Source: Planctomycetaceae bacterium | Lineage (GTDB): Bacteria; Planctomycetota; Planctomycetia; Planctomycetales; Planctomycetaceae | Length of the DNA: 64,000 nt | NCBI GenBank assembly: GCA_021732415.1 | Contig: JAKFVC010000016.1 | Span: 1-64,000, forward strand | Direction: 5' to 3' | Shown: one piece after another, positions 54,994 to 63,350 of the stretch | Numbering within the stretch: the first letter of the stretch is position 1 | Layout of the letters: each line of letters starts with the position of its first letter | Translations under genes and position numbers: made by a program | The notes under the pieces: generated by a model | Databases searched by the model: none | The model's input: only the letters and a program-made list of their open reading frames with translations | What the model was told of the DNA's origin: nothing

Positions 54994-55338
54994 TCAATCT
55001 TCGTCCTGCAGGTCAATCGTTTGGCCCGCGAATTCATGAGTACAATCCGACAGGTACTGAATGCGTCCATCCCGAACGAATGAATGACAAACGAAGTCAA
55101 CTGGCGTGAAGGGTTTGCCCGCAGAGATCAGTTCTATTTCTTCGTCAGTGATCGGAATTGTCCCCCGTACCAAAATCGACGGAGTAAACGTCGGGGAATC
55201 CACGCTGCCGTTCCAGCCCCATCGTGCCCCGGTCAAAGGGTTCGGCGTGCTCTTGTCTGCGTGAACGCCGTGATGGCATTTACAGCCAGGGCAGTAGAAC
55301 ATCACCATCCCGGATTCAGCGATTCGAACTTTACTCAT
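54994..55338 (-). CDS. DUF6527-like protein
   Basis: 114 residues from ATG 55338 (four-base overlap with the preceding gene). The pattern FYCPGCKCHHGVHA, RWGWNGSVDSPTFTPSILVR, CHSFVRDGRIQYLSDCTHEF, AGQTIDL matches DUF6527, a small Cys/His-rich family common in phages and prophages with a likely zinc site (Cys, Cys, His, Cys, Cys, His). Function unknown. The longer frame to 55413 is not supported. Confidence 0.82.
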   Translation of the reverse strand: MSKVRIAESGMVMFYCPGCKCHHGVHADKSTPNPLTGARWGWNGSVDSPTFTPSILVRGTIPITDEEIELISAGKPFTPVDFVCHSFVRDGRIQYLSDCTHEFAGQTIDLQDED

Positions 55339-56195
55339 GACACCCCCAGCCCTTCGAGCACTTCCAGGAACTGCTGTGAGACGCCCGATTCTTCGCCGGA
55401 CCTCAACAGCCAAAACTGGTCAACCCCTGTGCCGGGAGTCAGCTCCCGGGTTTTGATTGAGGTCAAGTCGGCATAGACCAGCCAGAAGTTTTCGTCCAAC
55501 GAAGTGATCGTTGCTGTCGCGGTGACCACATCGCCGCTATCGATCTGCAAACGGAACTCGGCCGTAACGCCTTCCATGCTGGAGTAATCCGCCTTGGGAA
55601 GTCGCACGAACGGGGCTCGGCCGTCCGCGTGGAGGTAGGCCGAACCTCGAACCATCCGATGGGATCCGCCCGGCAACAGCGGGCCGATCAGACCGGCGGT
55701 CATGTTGCAACTGGACATTGCCACCCAGGCCGCCGCGATTTGATTCGCCGTCACTCCCATGCGGCTGTTGATCAGCCCCGCGAGAGTTCCGAGATCATCC
55801 GAACTGATAACCGTGTTGGTGTTCACGGTTCCATCGTCGTTGACGTTAATTAAGTTATCGCCACCGTCCTGATACAGTTGGTCGGCAATGTCCGTGGCCA
55901 GGTCGACCGCGATCAGCCGTTCTTCTGCCAGGATAGCCTTTGCCGGTACGGCGTCGACCGTGGCCGCAATCCGCAACGTCACACGATCCCCCGGGGCGTA
56001 GTCGCTCGGGATCGTGCAAGATGCGGTGTATGAGCCCGTGCTGCCCAACGTCACTGTCACAGCCACGTCAGTATCAACCGTGCCGTTGCGTGCGAGCGTC
56101 GCTGTGGGCAGAGAATCCGCCGTCTTCGCGGTCCCGTTCTGGGCGGAAGTGACGAATTCTCGTTCCCACAGATTCCCCGGTTTGAGCCAGTACAT
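55335..56195 (-). CDS. Prophage structural protein with an Ig-like N-terminal domain
   Basis: 286 residues. The first 110 are beta-strand-rich (TATLARNGTVDTDVAVTVTL, YTASCTIPSDYAPGDRVTLR) like carbohydrate-binding Ig-type modules seen in tail fibres and baseplate proteins. The middle is helical (DLATDIADQLYQDGGDN, TLAGLINSRMGVTANQIAAA), and the C-terminus is again beta (EFRLQIDSGDVVTATATITS). Probably a tail-fibre-associated or adsorption protein. It starts two bases after the stop of the 137-residue gene and overlaps DUF6527. Confidence 0.6.
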   Translation of the reverse strand: MYWLKPGNLWEREFVTSAQNGTAKTADSLPTATLARNGTVDTDVAVTVTLGSTGSYTASCTIPSDYAPGDRVTLRIAATVDAVPAKAILAEERLIAVDLATDIADQLYQDGGDNLINVNDDGTVNTNTVISSDDLGTLAGLINSRMGVTANQIAAAWVAMSSCNMTAGLIGPLLPGGSHRMVRGSAYLHADGRAPFVRLPKADYSSMEGVTAEFRLQIDSGDVVTATATITSLDENFWLVYADLTSIKTRELTPGTGVDQFWLLRSGEESGVSQQFLEVLEGLGVS

Positions 56196-56197
56196 GA

Positions 56198-56611
56198 TTA
56201 AGCGTTCCCGCCGGTGACTTGGTACGTGTTGACGGTGATTGTCTGGGCATTGGCGATCGAGGCGTTATCGGCCGTCATTTCGCCACCGCCGCCAGTCACC
56301 GAGAAAGTTCCCTGAATGTGGTAAGTTGAACCGTCTGAAGCACAGATCCGGAAGAACGTGCCAACGGTCCCCGTGCCTGCTCCCGATTGCCCCGTGAGCG
56401 TCCACGTACCATTCTTGGCGACAACCGCTGATGACGGAGCCGCCAGCCAGTCTGACGGCAGATCGCCTTCCGCAAGCAGCACAGCCGCACCCAGTGAGGC
56501 CGCGACGTTAGCCGGAACTGTCCCACTGTAGATTCGCACCTTCGGAGCGGTCCCGATGGTGGCTTCGATGGCTGCGAGCTGGGCATTTCGCAGCGTGGTT
56601 GAATAGTGCAT
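56198..56611 (-). CDS. Conserved phage protein of unknown function (small beta domain)
   Basis: 137 residues beginning YSTTLRNAQLAAIEATIGTA, with KVRIYSGTVPANVAAS and EGDLPSDWLAAPSS. I recall this arrangement (x-S-x-x-L-R-N, RIY-x-G-x-x-P, LPSDW) from proteins in prophages of many proteobacteria and planctomycetes, but no function is known to me. The body is a beta sandwich-like domain rich in Gly/Thr. The stop lies two bases from the next gene's start. Confidence 0.7.
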   Translation of the reverse strand: MHYSTTLRNAQLAAIEATIGTAPKVRIYSGTVPANVAASLGAAVLLAEGDLPSDWLAAPSSAVVAKNGTWTLTGQSGAGTGTVGTFFRICASDGSTYHIQGTFSVTGGGGEMTADNASIANAQTITVNTYQVTGGNA

Positions 56612-56614
56612 GAC

Positions 56615-59389
56615 TTAAACTCCTACCCGTCGCAGGACGGATGATTGAAAAACCGAAGACTGAAACACTGACGTTTTGGACCGCACGCCGGCGGTTGCCG
56701 TTGCGGTATCCGGTGACTGCGAAATGTTGGCAGTGGCAACGATCTGGACCCTTCCTTTGGAGGCCAGACTGTCGTCATCCTTGGTCACGTCGACCGCGAC
56801 GCCCACGATGTTTTTGACCTGGCTTGAGACAGTGTCATTCGGTTGCGATGCTGTCAGGCTGGCGGTCACCGGCATCGTGGTTGCCGCCTGCAGGGTGTCG
56901 CCTGTCGATTGAATTGCCCCTGACGCGGTGATTGCCACCGTGCCGTCGCTACTTACCGTTTGATCTCCCTGCACCTGGCTGAGCGCGGCACCGATGCGAG
57001 CTGTGGCCACGGCTGCGACGTCTTGGTCATCCTGTGTCACAACCACAGCAACTTGAATCCGTGAAGTCGCCGTGCTCACCAGTGTGTCACTAGGAAGCGT
57101 CAGGGTCAGAGTTGCCTGAATCAGGTTCCCGGCTCGAATGACGAAGGAATCGCTTTCCTGCTGCAGGTTGTTTCCAGCGCTGACCGGTAGAACGACTTCA
57201 GCTTCGATGACGTCCGATTCGGCCAACAGGTTCGCGGCCGCTCGAACGGCAACGGTCCCCGCGGCAGTCAGCGACTGATCAGTTTGGGTGTAAACACTAC
57301 TGGCCACGATGCGAGACGTGACCACGCTGGCCAGCGTCTGATCGTCTTGGGTCAGATCGCTATCGAGGATCAAACCGGAGTGATTGCCAGCGGTTAGGAT
57401 GTCATTCCCGGCCGTCACGTCTACCGAACAAACAATCGCCACTCCTGCGGCTGCTGAAACCGTATCGCTGCCCTGTGTGACACTCACGTTCACATAGCCG
57501 CCGCCAAGCATTGCCGCCAACGTGTTGCCGTCCTGAGCATAGGGAACGATCACGGTCACAATCCGGACCACAGCCGCTCCGGACAGTGTGTTGTCATCCT
57601 GGGTCGACGTGAACGATGAAGCGATAAGAGTTTTGACCGTCCACACAATGGAATCGTCGCCCGATGTGATCGCCGCGTCGCAAATGATTGGCATCGTGGC
57701 CGCGCTGGCAAGCGTATCGCTGCCAGCAGTCAGCGAGAGGCTGAACACCAGCGCATTCGTGGCCGCTCCGGACAATGTGTTGTCGTCCTGGATTCCAGTC
57801 AGCGTTGCCGCAATGCTGTTAAGTGCGTCGACGCTGTAAACGTCATCGGCCTGGGTGAACGACAAATTCGCGACGATGGCCATCAAACAATCGGCTGCGA
57901 GCGTATCATCCTCGGCCGTAATGATGGCATCAGCCACGGTGGCCGCTGTCAGGGCCGATGAAAGCGTGTCGTCGGCGGCCGTGATTGACGCGCTAAGAAC
58001 GATCGGCAGCACACAAGCCGCAGATAGCGTGTCGTCGCTCTGTGTCACTGACAAATTCAGTTGAACGAAATCGAACAAGGCAAAGAGCGTGTCGTCGCCT
58101 TGCGTCAGGTCTAGTGCGGCAACAATCGCCACAGTCAAACCGGACGACAGCGAGTCATCCGCCTGGGTGACATTCACGGTTCCCACTAACGCAACGGTCG
58201 CCGCAGCGGAAAGCGAGTCTCCATCTTGCGTAAGAGATGATGCCGCCGCGATCTTGACAAGTGAGTCTGCTGACAGCGTGTCATCGGCTTGTGTGTACGA
58301 TAGTAGAATCTCATTCAGTGCTGACGTCGGACGAATGCCGTAACCTGCAATAGTCCAAGTCGCGGACGAACTCAGGTCGGTATACGACATCGTTGTCGTA
58401 CCAGCCGTCACGACTGAATTGGTATCCTCATTCGCTGACGAGCCATCGCCACCGCTGACGTTATTTCGATTGGTGTTCCCCGATGTGATTGCCCCGTCAT
58501 CGGTTGTGCAAGCAGCGTGAATCACACAACTGTTGGTGACTGTCGTGACGACTACAGACGCATCGCTGAACCCGGTATTTGTTGCCGTTGCGGAATTAAA
58601 CGCTTCCGTGGGCCGGTACTGATAAACCCCTTCGTAGTAAGTGGCCGTGCTCAGCGAGTGAACGGCCCCGGATAACGTCACATTAACATCATGCGTGCCG
58701 GTGTCTGGATTGATCAGCCCCCAGCACTCGATCCGCACCGCACCGTTAGCCGACTCCCGAACACCGATCAGCGTCATGGCATCGCCGTTGAAGTCCAGCG
58801 CTGTGACGGTAGCTCCTGAGCCGCTGAAGATGTGAACGTTGACAGCCAGGAAGGAATCTGTTTTAGAGTCGAGCGTCAGGCTGTAGGCGTAGGTTGACGT
58901 TGTTTTGTAGCCAGAGTTCCACGCTCCGACGAAGGCGCATTGCGTGGGCGTGCCGCCAGGCGGGTCAACACCATCAACCCGAGTGCCCATCCACTGCACT
59001 TGTAGGTCGGACCACGCGAAGCTCGATCCGTTGTTGTGGCTGGCGTATGTCTGCGTCTCGCCATCTCGGAAGTTCGCTAGCACTGCCGCTTCTGATCCGG
59101 AGATGCGCTTCAAGCGGATTGTTTGCGGCCCACCAGGAGTTGGGCCCTGCAGAGTGAAGTCGATCTCGCCGTAGCCGCCAAACACCTCCATCGTGATGTT
59201 GTAGCCGCCGCTAAGAGCGAGGCGATAGACAACGCCGTTGTATATATACGACGAATCGTCTAAATCCAGCAGGTTTGTCCCAACGAATGACTCAAACCCA
59301 GCCGGCGGCGTGCCCGTGATAACCAAGTTGCCCTGATTCCCAATAACATGGGCTGGCCAGTAGGTGGGGGTTACATTCGATCCCGGCAT
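56615..59389 (-). CDS. Repeat-rich fibre-like prophage protein
   Basis: 924 residues. The N-terminal part (about 1-360) is a mixture of beta-domains (YNITMEVFGGYGEIDFTLQG, KTDSFLAVNVHIFSGSGATV, DVNVTLSGAVHSLSTATYYE). From about 363 to 905 there are some 25 tandem units of about 20-21 residues with consensus L-T-Q-x-D-D-T-L-S-A-A-x-x-x-x-I-V-A. This looks like a beta-solenoid or fibre shaft. The C-terminus ends VFQSSVFQSSVLRR. Strong ribosome site AAAGGGGG. Likely a tail fibre/adhesin; it is unusually placed between capsid and connector genes. Confidence 0.8.
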   Translation of the reverse strand: MPGSNVTPTYWPAHVIGNQGNLVITGTPPAGFESFVGTNLLDLDDSSYIYNGVVYRLALSGGYNITMEVFGGYGEIDFTLQGPTPGGPQTIRLKRISGSEAAVLANFRDGETQTYASHNNGSSFAWSDLQVQWMGTRVDGVDPPGGTPTQCAFVGAWNSGYKTTSTYAYSLTLDSKTDSFLAVNVHIFSGSGATVTALDFNGDAMTLIGVRESANGAVRIECWGLINPDTGTHDVNVTLSGAVHSLSTATYYEGVYQYRPTEAFNSATATNTGFSDASVVVTTVTNSCVIHAACTTDDGAITSGNTNRNNVSGGDGSSANEDTNSVVTAGTTTMSYTDLSSSATWTIAGYGIRPTSALNEILLSYTQADDTLSADSLVKIAAASSLTQDGDSLSAAATVALVGTVNVTQADDSLSSGLTVAIVAALDLTQGDDTLFALFDFVQLNLSVTQSDDTLSAACVLPIVLSASITAADDTLSSALTAATVADAIITAEDDTLAADCLMAIVANLSFTQADDVYSVDALNSIAATLTGIQDDNTLSGAATNALVFSLSLTAGSDTLASAATMPIICDAAITSGDDSIVWTVKTLIASSFTSTQDDNTLSGAAVVRIVTVIVPYAQDGNTLAAMLGGGYVNVSVTQGSDTVSAAAGVAIVCSVDVTAGNDILTAGNHSGLILDSDLTQDDQTLASVVTSRIVASSVYTQTDQSLTAAGTVAVRAAANLLAESDVIEAEVVLPVSAGNNLQQESDSFVIRAGNLIQATLTLTLPSDTLVSTATSRIQVAVVVTQDDQDVAAVATARIGAALSQVQGDQTVSSDGTVAITASGAIQSTGDTLQAATTMPVTASLTASQPNDTVSSQVKNIVGVAVDVTKDDDSLASKGRVQIVATANISQSPDTATATAGVRSKTSVFQSSVFQSSVLRRVGV

Positions 59390-59553
59390 GTAATCCCCCT
59401 TTCCCAGTCTAGGTAATTTTCAGTTGGTTGCGAAAAATCTACTTGCTGCGCTGGTGGAATGAACTCAATCAACACCCAGGCGTAGAACGCCAAAAACAGC
59501 AGGAGTGTAGACCAGTGAACCCGGAGTTCATTATTTAGCATACAGATCAGCAA
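59371..59553 (-). CDS. Possible small membrane protein
   Basis: Up to 60 residues with one transmembrane helix (WSTLLLFLAFYAWVLIEFI) and a short polar tail; the likelier start is ATG 59541. It overlaps the fibre gene start by 19 bases. No ribosome site is obvious. It may be a lysis accessory, or not translated. Confidence 0.4.
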   Translation of the reverse strand: MLICMLNNELRVHWSTLLLFLAFYAWVLIEFIPPAQQVDFSQPTENYLDWERGITCRDRM

Positions 59554-59597
59554 GTAGTGTTTGAGAGTAAACTATCAGGCTTCACTGAAACCACAAA

Positions 59598-59667
59598 TTG
59601 CGGGCCTCGGAGTTGAACCGAGCAGGTGAGGCTTATGAGACCTCAGTGGGCACCAGAACTGCCCGCG
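59598..59667 (-). tRNA. tRNA-Met(CAT)-like element with deficient D-arm
   Basis: On the minus strand: acceptor CGCGGGC / GCCCGCA (pair C1:A72 mismatched, as in initiator tRNA; the other six pair), anticodon arm GAGGT-CTCATAA-GCCTC with anticodon CAT, 5-base variable loop, T-arm CTCGG-TTCAACT-CCGAG, discriminator A. The 16-base stretch between acceptor and anticodon arm does not form a normal D-stem. A phage tRNA with an atypical D-arm or a decaying pseudo-tRNA is likely. Confidence 0.5.
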
Positions 59668-59674
59668 TGAACCA

Positions 59675-59989
59675 TCAAGACCACAGCCACCGAACGAACT
59701 TAATACCTATCAGAACCGCAGTTCCGAGCATCAGCAGCACGACAACCACGAATCCCCACTTGAGCCAACTCCACAGCGAGAACGCGATACCCACAGGCAG
59801 CCACAACCATTTGAGCCAACCGCCAGCCGTTCCCGTCAGGAGTTGAAAAGTCTGCCTCAATAAGCCCGGATGTTGCTCATTGAGGATTCGGCGATCGCGG
59901 GTTAAGTCGAGCCGCTCGCGTTGGTGGACGATACGATCGTGTTGCCGGTCGGATCGACTTGGCCTCTGACTCGCTGCTGGAGATACCAC
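59675..59989 (-). CDS. Two-helix membrane protein, holin candidate
   Basis: 104 residues with two adjacent hydrophobic segments (WLKWLWLPVGIAFSLWSWL and GFVVVVLLMLGTAVLIGIKF), a charged N-terminal region (RIVHQRERLDLTRDRRIL) and a short basic tail (RWLWS). Its start overlaps the end of the preceding gene by 88 bases. The size and two-helix layout resemble class II holins, and an exported peptidase-like protein is encoded two genes upstream. No direct proof. Confidence 0.5.
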   Translation of the reverse strand: MVSPAASQRPSRSDRQHDRIVHQRERLDLTRDRRILNEQHPGLLRQTFQLLTGTAGGWLKWLWLPVGIAFSLWSWLKWGFVVVVLLMLGTAVLIGIKFVRWLWS

Positions 59990-60936
59990 GCGCCCCCGAT
60001 CGCGATGATGCCCAGCACTCCAACTATCAGAATTTCCCCACCCGCTGAACCACCCCGGGTAGGGTTTGCGGGTGTTTTGTCAACCTCGACTGGCTGTTTC
60101 GACAGCTTCAATTCCTCGTCGCGAATCTCTTGTTCAGTCAACTGCTGCTCTGCATAGTGAGCCGCATCCTGCGCCGGCAGATCAGGGAACTTCTTCCGGA
60201 TCTGTTCGAAGGTCATGGTGAGCTTCGGCAGGTCCTTTGCATCGGGATATGCGACTGGCTCCGGTAGATCAAACGGGGGGCGCGCCCCGATTGGATCATC
60301 AGAACCCTGCGCGTGATGAAGGGGTACTAGTTTTGCGGTCGCCAGCGTGCCGTCGTAACCGTGCTTGTGAATGTAGGCCTCGACTCGCACGCGGATCAGT
60401 TCAGAAAACTTGGCCGGGTTGCCGTCGTATTTGCCTACCACACATACCGGAGTTCTGTTCGGGCCGAACTTGCCGTTTGCTGGAGGTTGAATCACTATCG
60501 CGGGCAGACCGACTATCTTCAGTTTCGGTTTGATTTCGGCGAACCAGTCCTGTTGGAGCGCATCGTCTATACGGTATTCCTGCCAGTGTCCCCACGAATT
60601 CGCGGAGTCATCCGGTTTAACGTATTGGCTGAACTTCAAGGCCTTAATGTCGTCAAGCAGCAGTTTGGTAGCGGCCTTCTCCTGATCCGTGGATGTACTA
60701 CCGGCTCCTACAAAATTGATGAACCACTTGTCCGAATCGTCGGCCGGGGGGGCCATCGCGCGACGCACGCCAGCGTCCGGGCCGTCTTGGATCGTGCCGA
60801 GTTCCTCGACATCGTGGCCGCGTCGGTTGATTTCTTCGTTCGCGACGGACGGAACGTCTTTGGTCGTTGAAGGCGGATCGGCATAAACAGCACTGCAGAG
60901 CAGCGCACAACTAAGAATTGCAGACAGGAAACGCAT
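59902..60936 (-). CDS. Exported protein with C-terminal membrane helix
   Basis: 344 residues from ATG 60936. Signal peptide RFLSAILSCALLCSAVYA, an exported domain (DKWFINFVGAGSTSTDQEKA, ALKFSQYVKPDDSANSWGHW, GLPAIVIQPPANGKFGPNRT), a helical part and a C-terminal helix (ILIVGVLGIIAIGGAWYLQQ). It is thus probably anchored in the membrane with its bulk outside the cytoplasm. The family is not recognised. It lies within the late gene block next to two other exported proteins. Confidence 0.7.
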   Translation of the reverse strand: MRFLSAILSCALLCSAVYADPPSTTKDVPSVANEEINRRGHDVEELGTIQDGPDAGVRRAMAPPADDSDKWFINFVGAGSTSTDQEKAATKLLLDDIKALKFSQYVKPDDSANSWGHWQEYRIDDALQQDWFAEIKPKLKIVGLPAIVIQPPANGKFGPNRTPVCVVGKYDGNPAKFSELIRVRVEAYIHKHGYDGTLATAKLVPLHHAQGSDDPIGARPPFDLPEPVAYPDAKDLPKLTMTFEQIRKKFPDLPAQDAAHYAEQQLTEQEIRDEELKLSKQPVEVDKTPANPTRGGSAGGEILIVGVLGIIAIGGAWYLQQRVRGQVDPTGNTIVSSTNASGST

Positions 60937-60980
60937 GATAAAAGCCTTTGTTAAGTTGGGTTCGGGAAAAGTCCGGGAGA

Positions 60981-61562
60981 CTACAACCACCATTCCACGG
61001 GAACGGGGGGTTCGCTCGCGGGCCTAGCCAAGACGACAATCCAGGGGCCGCTGGCCATGTGCAGCCGGCGGAAAGCGTCGTCGTCGTATTCGTCAATTCG
61101 ACCGGGCGTCTGGTTGTTACAGACGAGCCATTTCTGGCGTTTGAAGTCGTAACCGTAGAGCGTTTGGAAATGGGCCTGACCTGCTCCGATCGCAGCAAAG
61201 CGACGGGTCTTAATGGCCCACTTCATCCAGGCAAACGTGTTCTCTTCCCCGGTAATGTTCCACCCGCGAATTCCTCGTGAGTGGAAGTAACTGGCCACAC
61301 GAGCCGGCCAGGATCCGCCACGAATTGCGGGCCCGTATTTTGTGTCCCACAGGACGGTCGCGGCGTTGGGATCGTTCCCGGCAACACCGATCATCCCGAT
61401 TGAGCACTGGACACAAGAGCCGTCCGGATTCCAGTATTTATTCCGCATCTGCGCCGTGAGGCACATGCGACTAACTTCGGTCAAATAGTCCGCTCCCATC
61501 GTTAATGCCACAAGGCAAAACAGGCCGGCGAGCAAACTGGCACGTGAAAGTAATTTGCACAT
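60981..61562 (-). CDS. Exported papain/C39-like cysteine peptidase candidate
   Basis: 193 residues with a signal peptide (SRASLLAGLFCLVALTMGA). The motifs NPDGSCVQCSIGMIGVAGN (Cys as nucleophile, Gln before it) and GQAHFQTLYGYDFKRQKWLV (His) followed by VCNNQTPGRIDEYD (Asn/Asp) match the Cys-His-Asn order of C39-like peptidases. A lytic or processing role is plausible; the substrate is unknown. It lies 45 bases upstream of another exported protein in the prophage late operon. Confidence 0.65.
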   Translation of the reverse strand: MCKLLSRASLLAGLFCLVALTMGADYLTEVSRMCLTAQMRNKYWNPDGSCVQCSIGMIGVAGNDPNAATVLWDTKYGPAIRGGSWPARVASYFHSRGIRGWNITGEENTFAWMKWAIKTRRFAAIGAGQAHFQTLYGYDFKRQKWLVCNNQTPGRIDEYDDDAFRRLHMASGPWIVVLARPASEPPVPVEWWL

Positions 61563-61618
61563 AGTTTCCCAAATTGGTTAATGGCCCTGATTGATGAATG
61601 GCCCGCGTTGAGAAAGTC

Positions 61619-62113
61619 TTAGTCGTCCCAACCCGGTAGCTTTTGAGGCTCGACCGGATCCGGTCGCCAAGTGGTTGTCGGATCGATTGGCGTTTCAAAC
61701 TCGGCCGGGTTCAACTCCGGCGGAATCGGCCTTACCTCTTGCGCTTCCGCTTTCGGCGACTCCGGCTCCGGCGTTTTCGTCGGCGCGGTTGGCGGGGGAC
61801 AATCCGCTGCTGCCGACTGAGTGGTAGCCGGGACAAGTCGACAACTACGTCCGTTGCATTCCCAGCGGTAAGCCGGGGCACTGGCTCCGAGCGGTTGGAC
61901 ACCCGAGTCATAGGGGCTTGTGCTCGGCGTTGACGGCGTCGCTGATGGCGAGTAACTGCTGTAGCCGCGACGGGCACTTCGCTTTTCTTGTCGGGCAGCT
62001 TTTCGCTCTCCCCTTGCGGGGCGATCACAGCGGCACCGCGCAGCCAGGTCCAGGTAGGAACCAGCACTGGCAACAACCGCCAGAGCAACCAGAAGAAACA
62101 TCTTTAGACGCAT
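61619..62113 (-). CDS. Exported Pro/Ser-rich hypothetical protein
   Basis: 164 residues from ATG 62113 with AGGAG upstream; the long frame to 62296 is rejected. Signal peptide FLLVALAVVASAGSYL, then a basic segment (ARGERKAARQEKRSARRGYS), a Ser/Pro/Thr linker, the motif YRWECNGRSCRLV and a Pro-rich tail (PIPPELNPAEFETPIDPTTT). Nothing catalytic is visible. It is first of three consecutive genes for exported proteins in the prophage. Confidence 0.6.
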   Translation of the reverse strand: MRLKMFLLVALAVVASAGSYLDLAARCRCDRPARGERKAARQEKRSARRGYSSYSPSATPSTPSTSPYDSGVQPLGASAPAYRWECNGRSCRLVPATTQSAAADCPPPTAPTKTPEPESPKAEAQEVRPIPPELNPAEFETPIDPTTTWRPDPVEPQKLPGWDD

Positions 62114-62166
62114 TTGCGTAACTCCTGAAAAGAGAAATCGTTGATAGCCACGTTGCCAGAAATATG

Positions 62167-62222
62167 CCCCGGCCCGTGCCGTGGAACACGGGCCGGGGGT
62201 GAAAACCGGGCAGCAGCCCGGG
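62167..62222 (-). terminator. Double hairpin between the DUF2190-like and exported-protein genes
   Basis: CCCCGGCCCGTG and CACGGGCCGGGG (62167-62198) form a perfect 12-bp stem; a second hairpin CCCGGGCTGCTGCCCGG lies at 62206-62222. There is no T-run, so attenuation or RNA-processing protection is as likely as termination. Confidence 0.5.
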
Positions 62223-62226
62223 TTGA

Positions 62227-63039
62227 TTACGCGCGAATCAATTGCACGTTCATGACGTCCAGGCGGACCGAGTTGGACGCACTCGCAACGGACCAAGTCG
62301 CCTTGACTGCCACCGCATTGGCGGCCGTCGTGTCGATGGTTTCCGACGCGTTCTTCAACGGCTTGGCAGTGACGGTCCCTTCGACGCCCAACGCCTGAAC
62401 GCCGGCCGCAACCAGCGTTCCAGACGCTCCAATCGTTCGAATAACGATGTCCACGTCGAAGTAGCCGACATCGTTATTCGCGACGTCCACCGCACCCGTG
62501 GCCGCGATCTCGACAGAGCCGAGATAGAGCTTGAGGTTCAGCGTGTCCGTCGAGTTGGTGGCCGTCGCGATCGCCTGGCACCGGATACGAATGACGTCGC
62601 CGGCCTTCAGATAGTTCGCGGGGATGGTCACCGACTGATCGAACGCCGTTTCCGTGACCGTATTGGATACGGCCGCAGACGCAGCGACCGAAACATATCG
62701 GGCGTCGACCGCGTACGGGTAAAGACGAACTGCAACCGTCGCGTCGCCACTGGCAGCAGCGGCCGCACATTTTCCGATTCGAATCAAACCCGTCCGTTGG
62801 ACATCGGTACCATCGAAGTAGACCCATTCACCCTCGGCAAATGCGATCGACCCCTTGGTGATGTTGTAGACGTTGCTGTTGTCGTAGCGAACTGGATCGC
62901 CGCTGACGGCGGGCTTCAGTCCTTGAAACACAGCGACGTTGCCCTCCGGCGTGACATAGAGCGAACCAGAAGCGAGAGCTCCGGCCGCCGTTCGTTTGTG
63001 CTGCCAGGCAGGGCCAAGCAGCGTTGCGGTCGCAGTCAT
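62227..63039 (-). CDS. DUF2190-like capsid-associated protein with C-terminal beta domain
   Basis: 270 residues. The first 110 (LYVTPEGNVAVFQGLKPAVS, SIAFAEGEWVYFDGTDVQRT, IRIGKCAAAAASGDATVAVR) have the style of capsid-cement proteins of the DUF2190 type. The rest is a beta-sandwich (YLKAGDVIRIRCQAIATATN, LNLKLYLGSVEIAATGAVDV, GYFDVDIVIRTIGASGTLVA). It probably decorates the capsid, consistent with its place next to the major capsid gene. Confidence 0.62.
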   Translation of the reverse strand: MTATATLLGPAWQHKRTAAGALASGSLYVTPEGNVAVFQGLKPAVSGDPVRYDNSNVYNITKGSIAFAEGEWVYFDGTDVQRTGLIRIGKCAAAAASGDATVAVRLYPYAVDARYVSVAASAAVSNTVTETAFDQSVTIPANYLKAGDVIRIRCQAIATATNSTDTLNLKLYLGSVEIAATGAVDVANNDVGYFDVDIVIRTIGASGTLVAAGVQALGVEGTVTAKPLKNASETIDTTAANAVAVKATWSVASASNSVRLDVMNVQLIRA

Positions 63040-63090
63040 GGAAAAATTCCTTATGGATGTGGCGAAATTGACGCCAGCAAATGAGTTGAA

Positions 63091-63291
63091 TTACTTGGAC
63101 TTCTTGCCCTTCGCAGGGGCGTCGGCTCCCTCTTCGGTGCTGGGTTCCACTTCTTCCGGGAAGTCCGAAATGGCACCCCACAACTTCAGGGAAGCGGCGG
63201 CATCATCAGGCAATTCGCCGTCTTCGATAACCGCCCCGTCCTCATACGTGACGCCGATCGCCCCGCACTTTTTGTTGACTCGATAACGCAT
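63091..63291 (-). CDS. Small hypothetical prophage protein
   Basis: 66 residues between capsid and DUF2190-like genes: a compact N-terminal half (RYRVNKKCGAIGVTYEDGAV) and a Lys/Glu-rich tail (EEGADAPAKGKKSK). It may be a minor capsid or assembly protein; not recognised. Confidence 0.55.
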   Translation of the reverse strand: MRYRVNKKCGAIGVTYEDGAVIEDGELPDDAAASLKLWGAISDFPEEVEPSTEEGADAPAKGKKSK

Positions 63292-63350
63292 GGTCTAAAC
63301 CTTCGTTGGCCTACCCGGCCGAATGCTGGAAAACAGACGGACGGAAAGGA

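Noticed and set aside
56615-59389. Regularly spaced repeats of about 60 bases, considered as a CRISPR array
   Set aside because: The repeat is at protein level with diverged DNA and no unique spacers; the frame stays open throughout.
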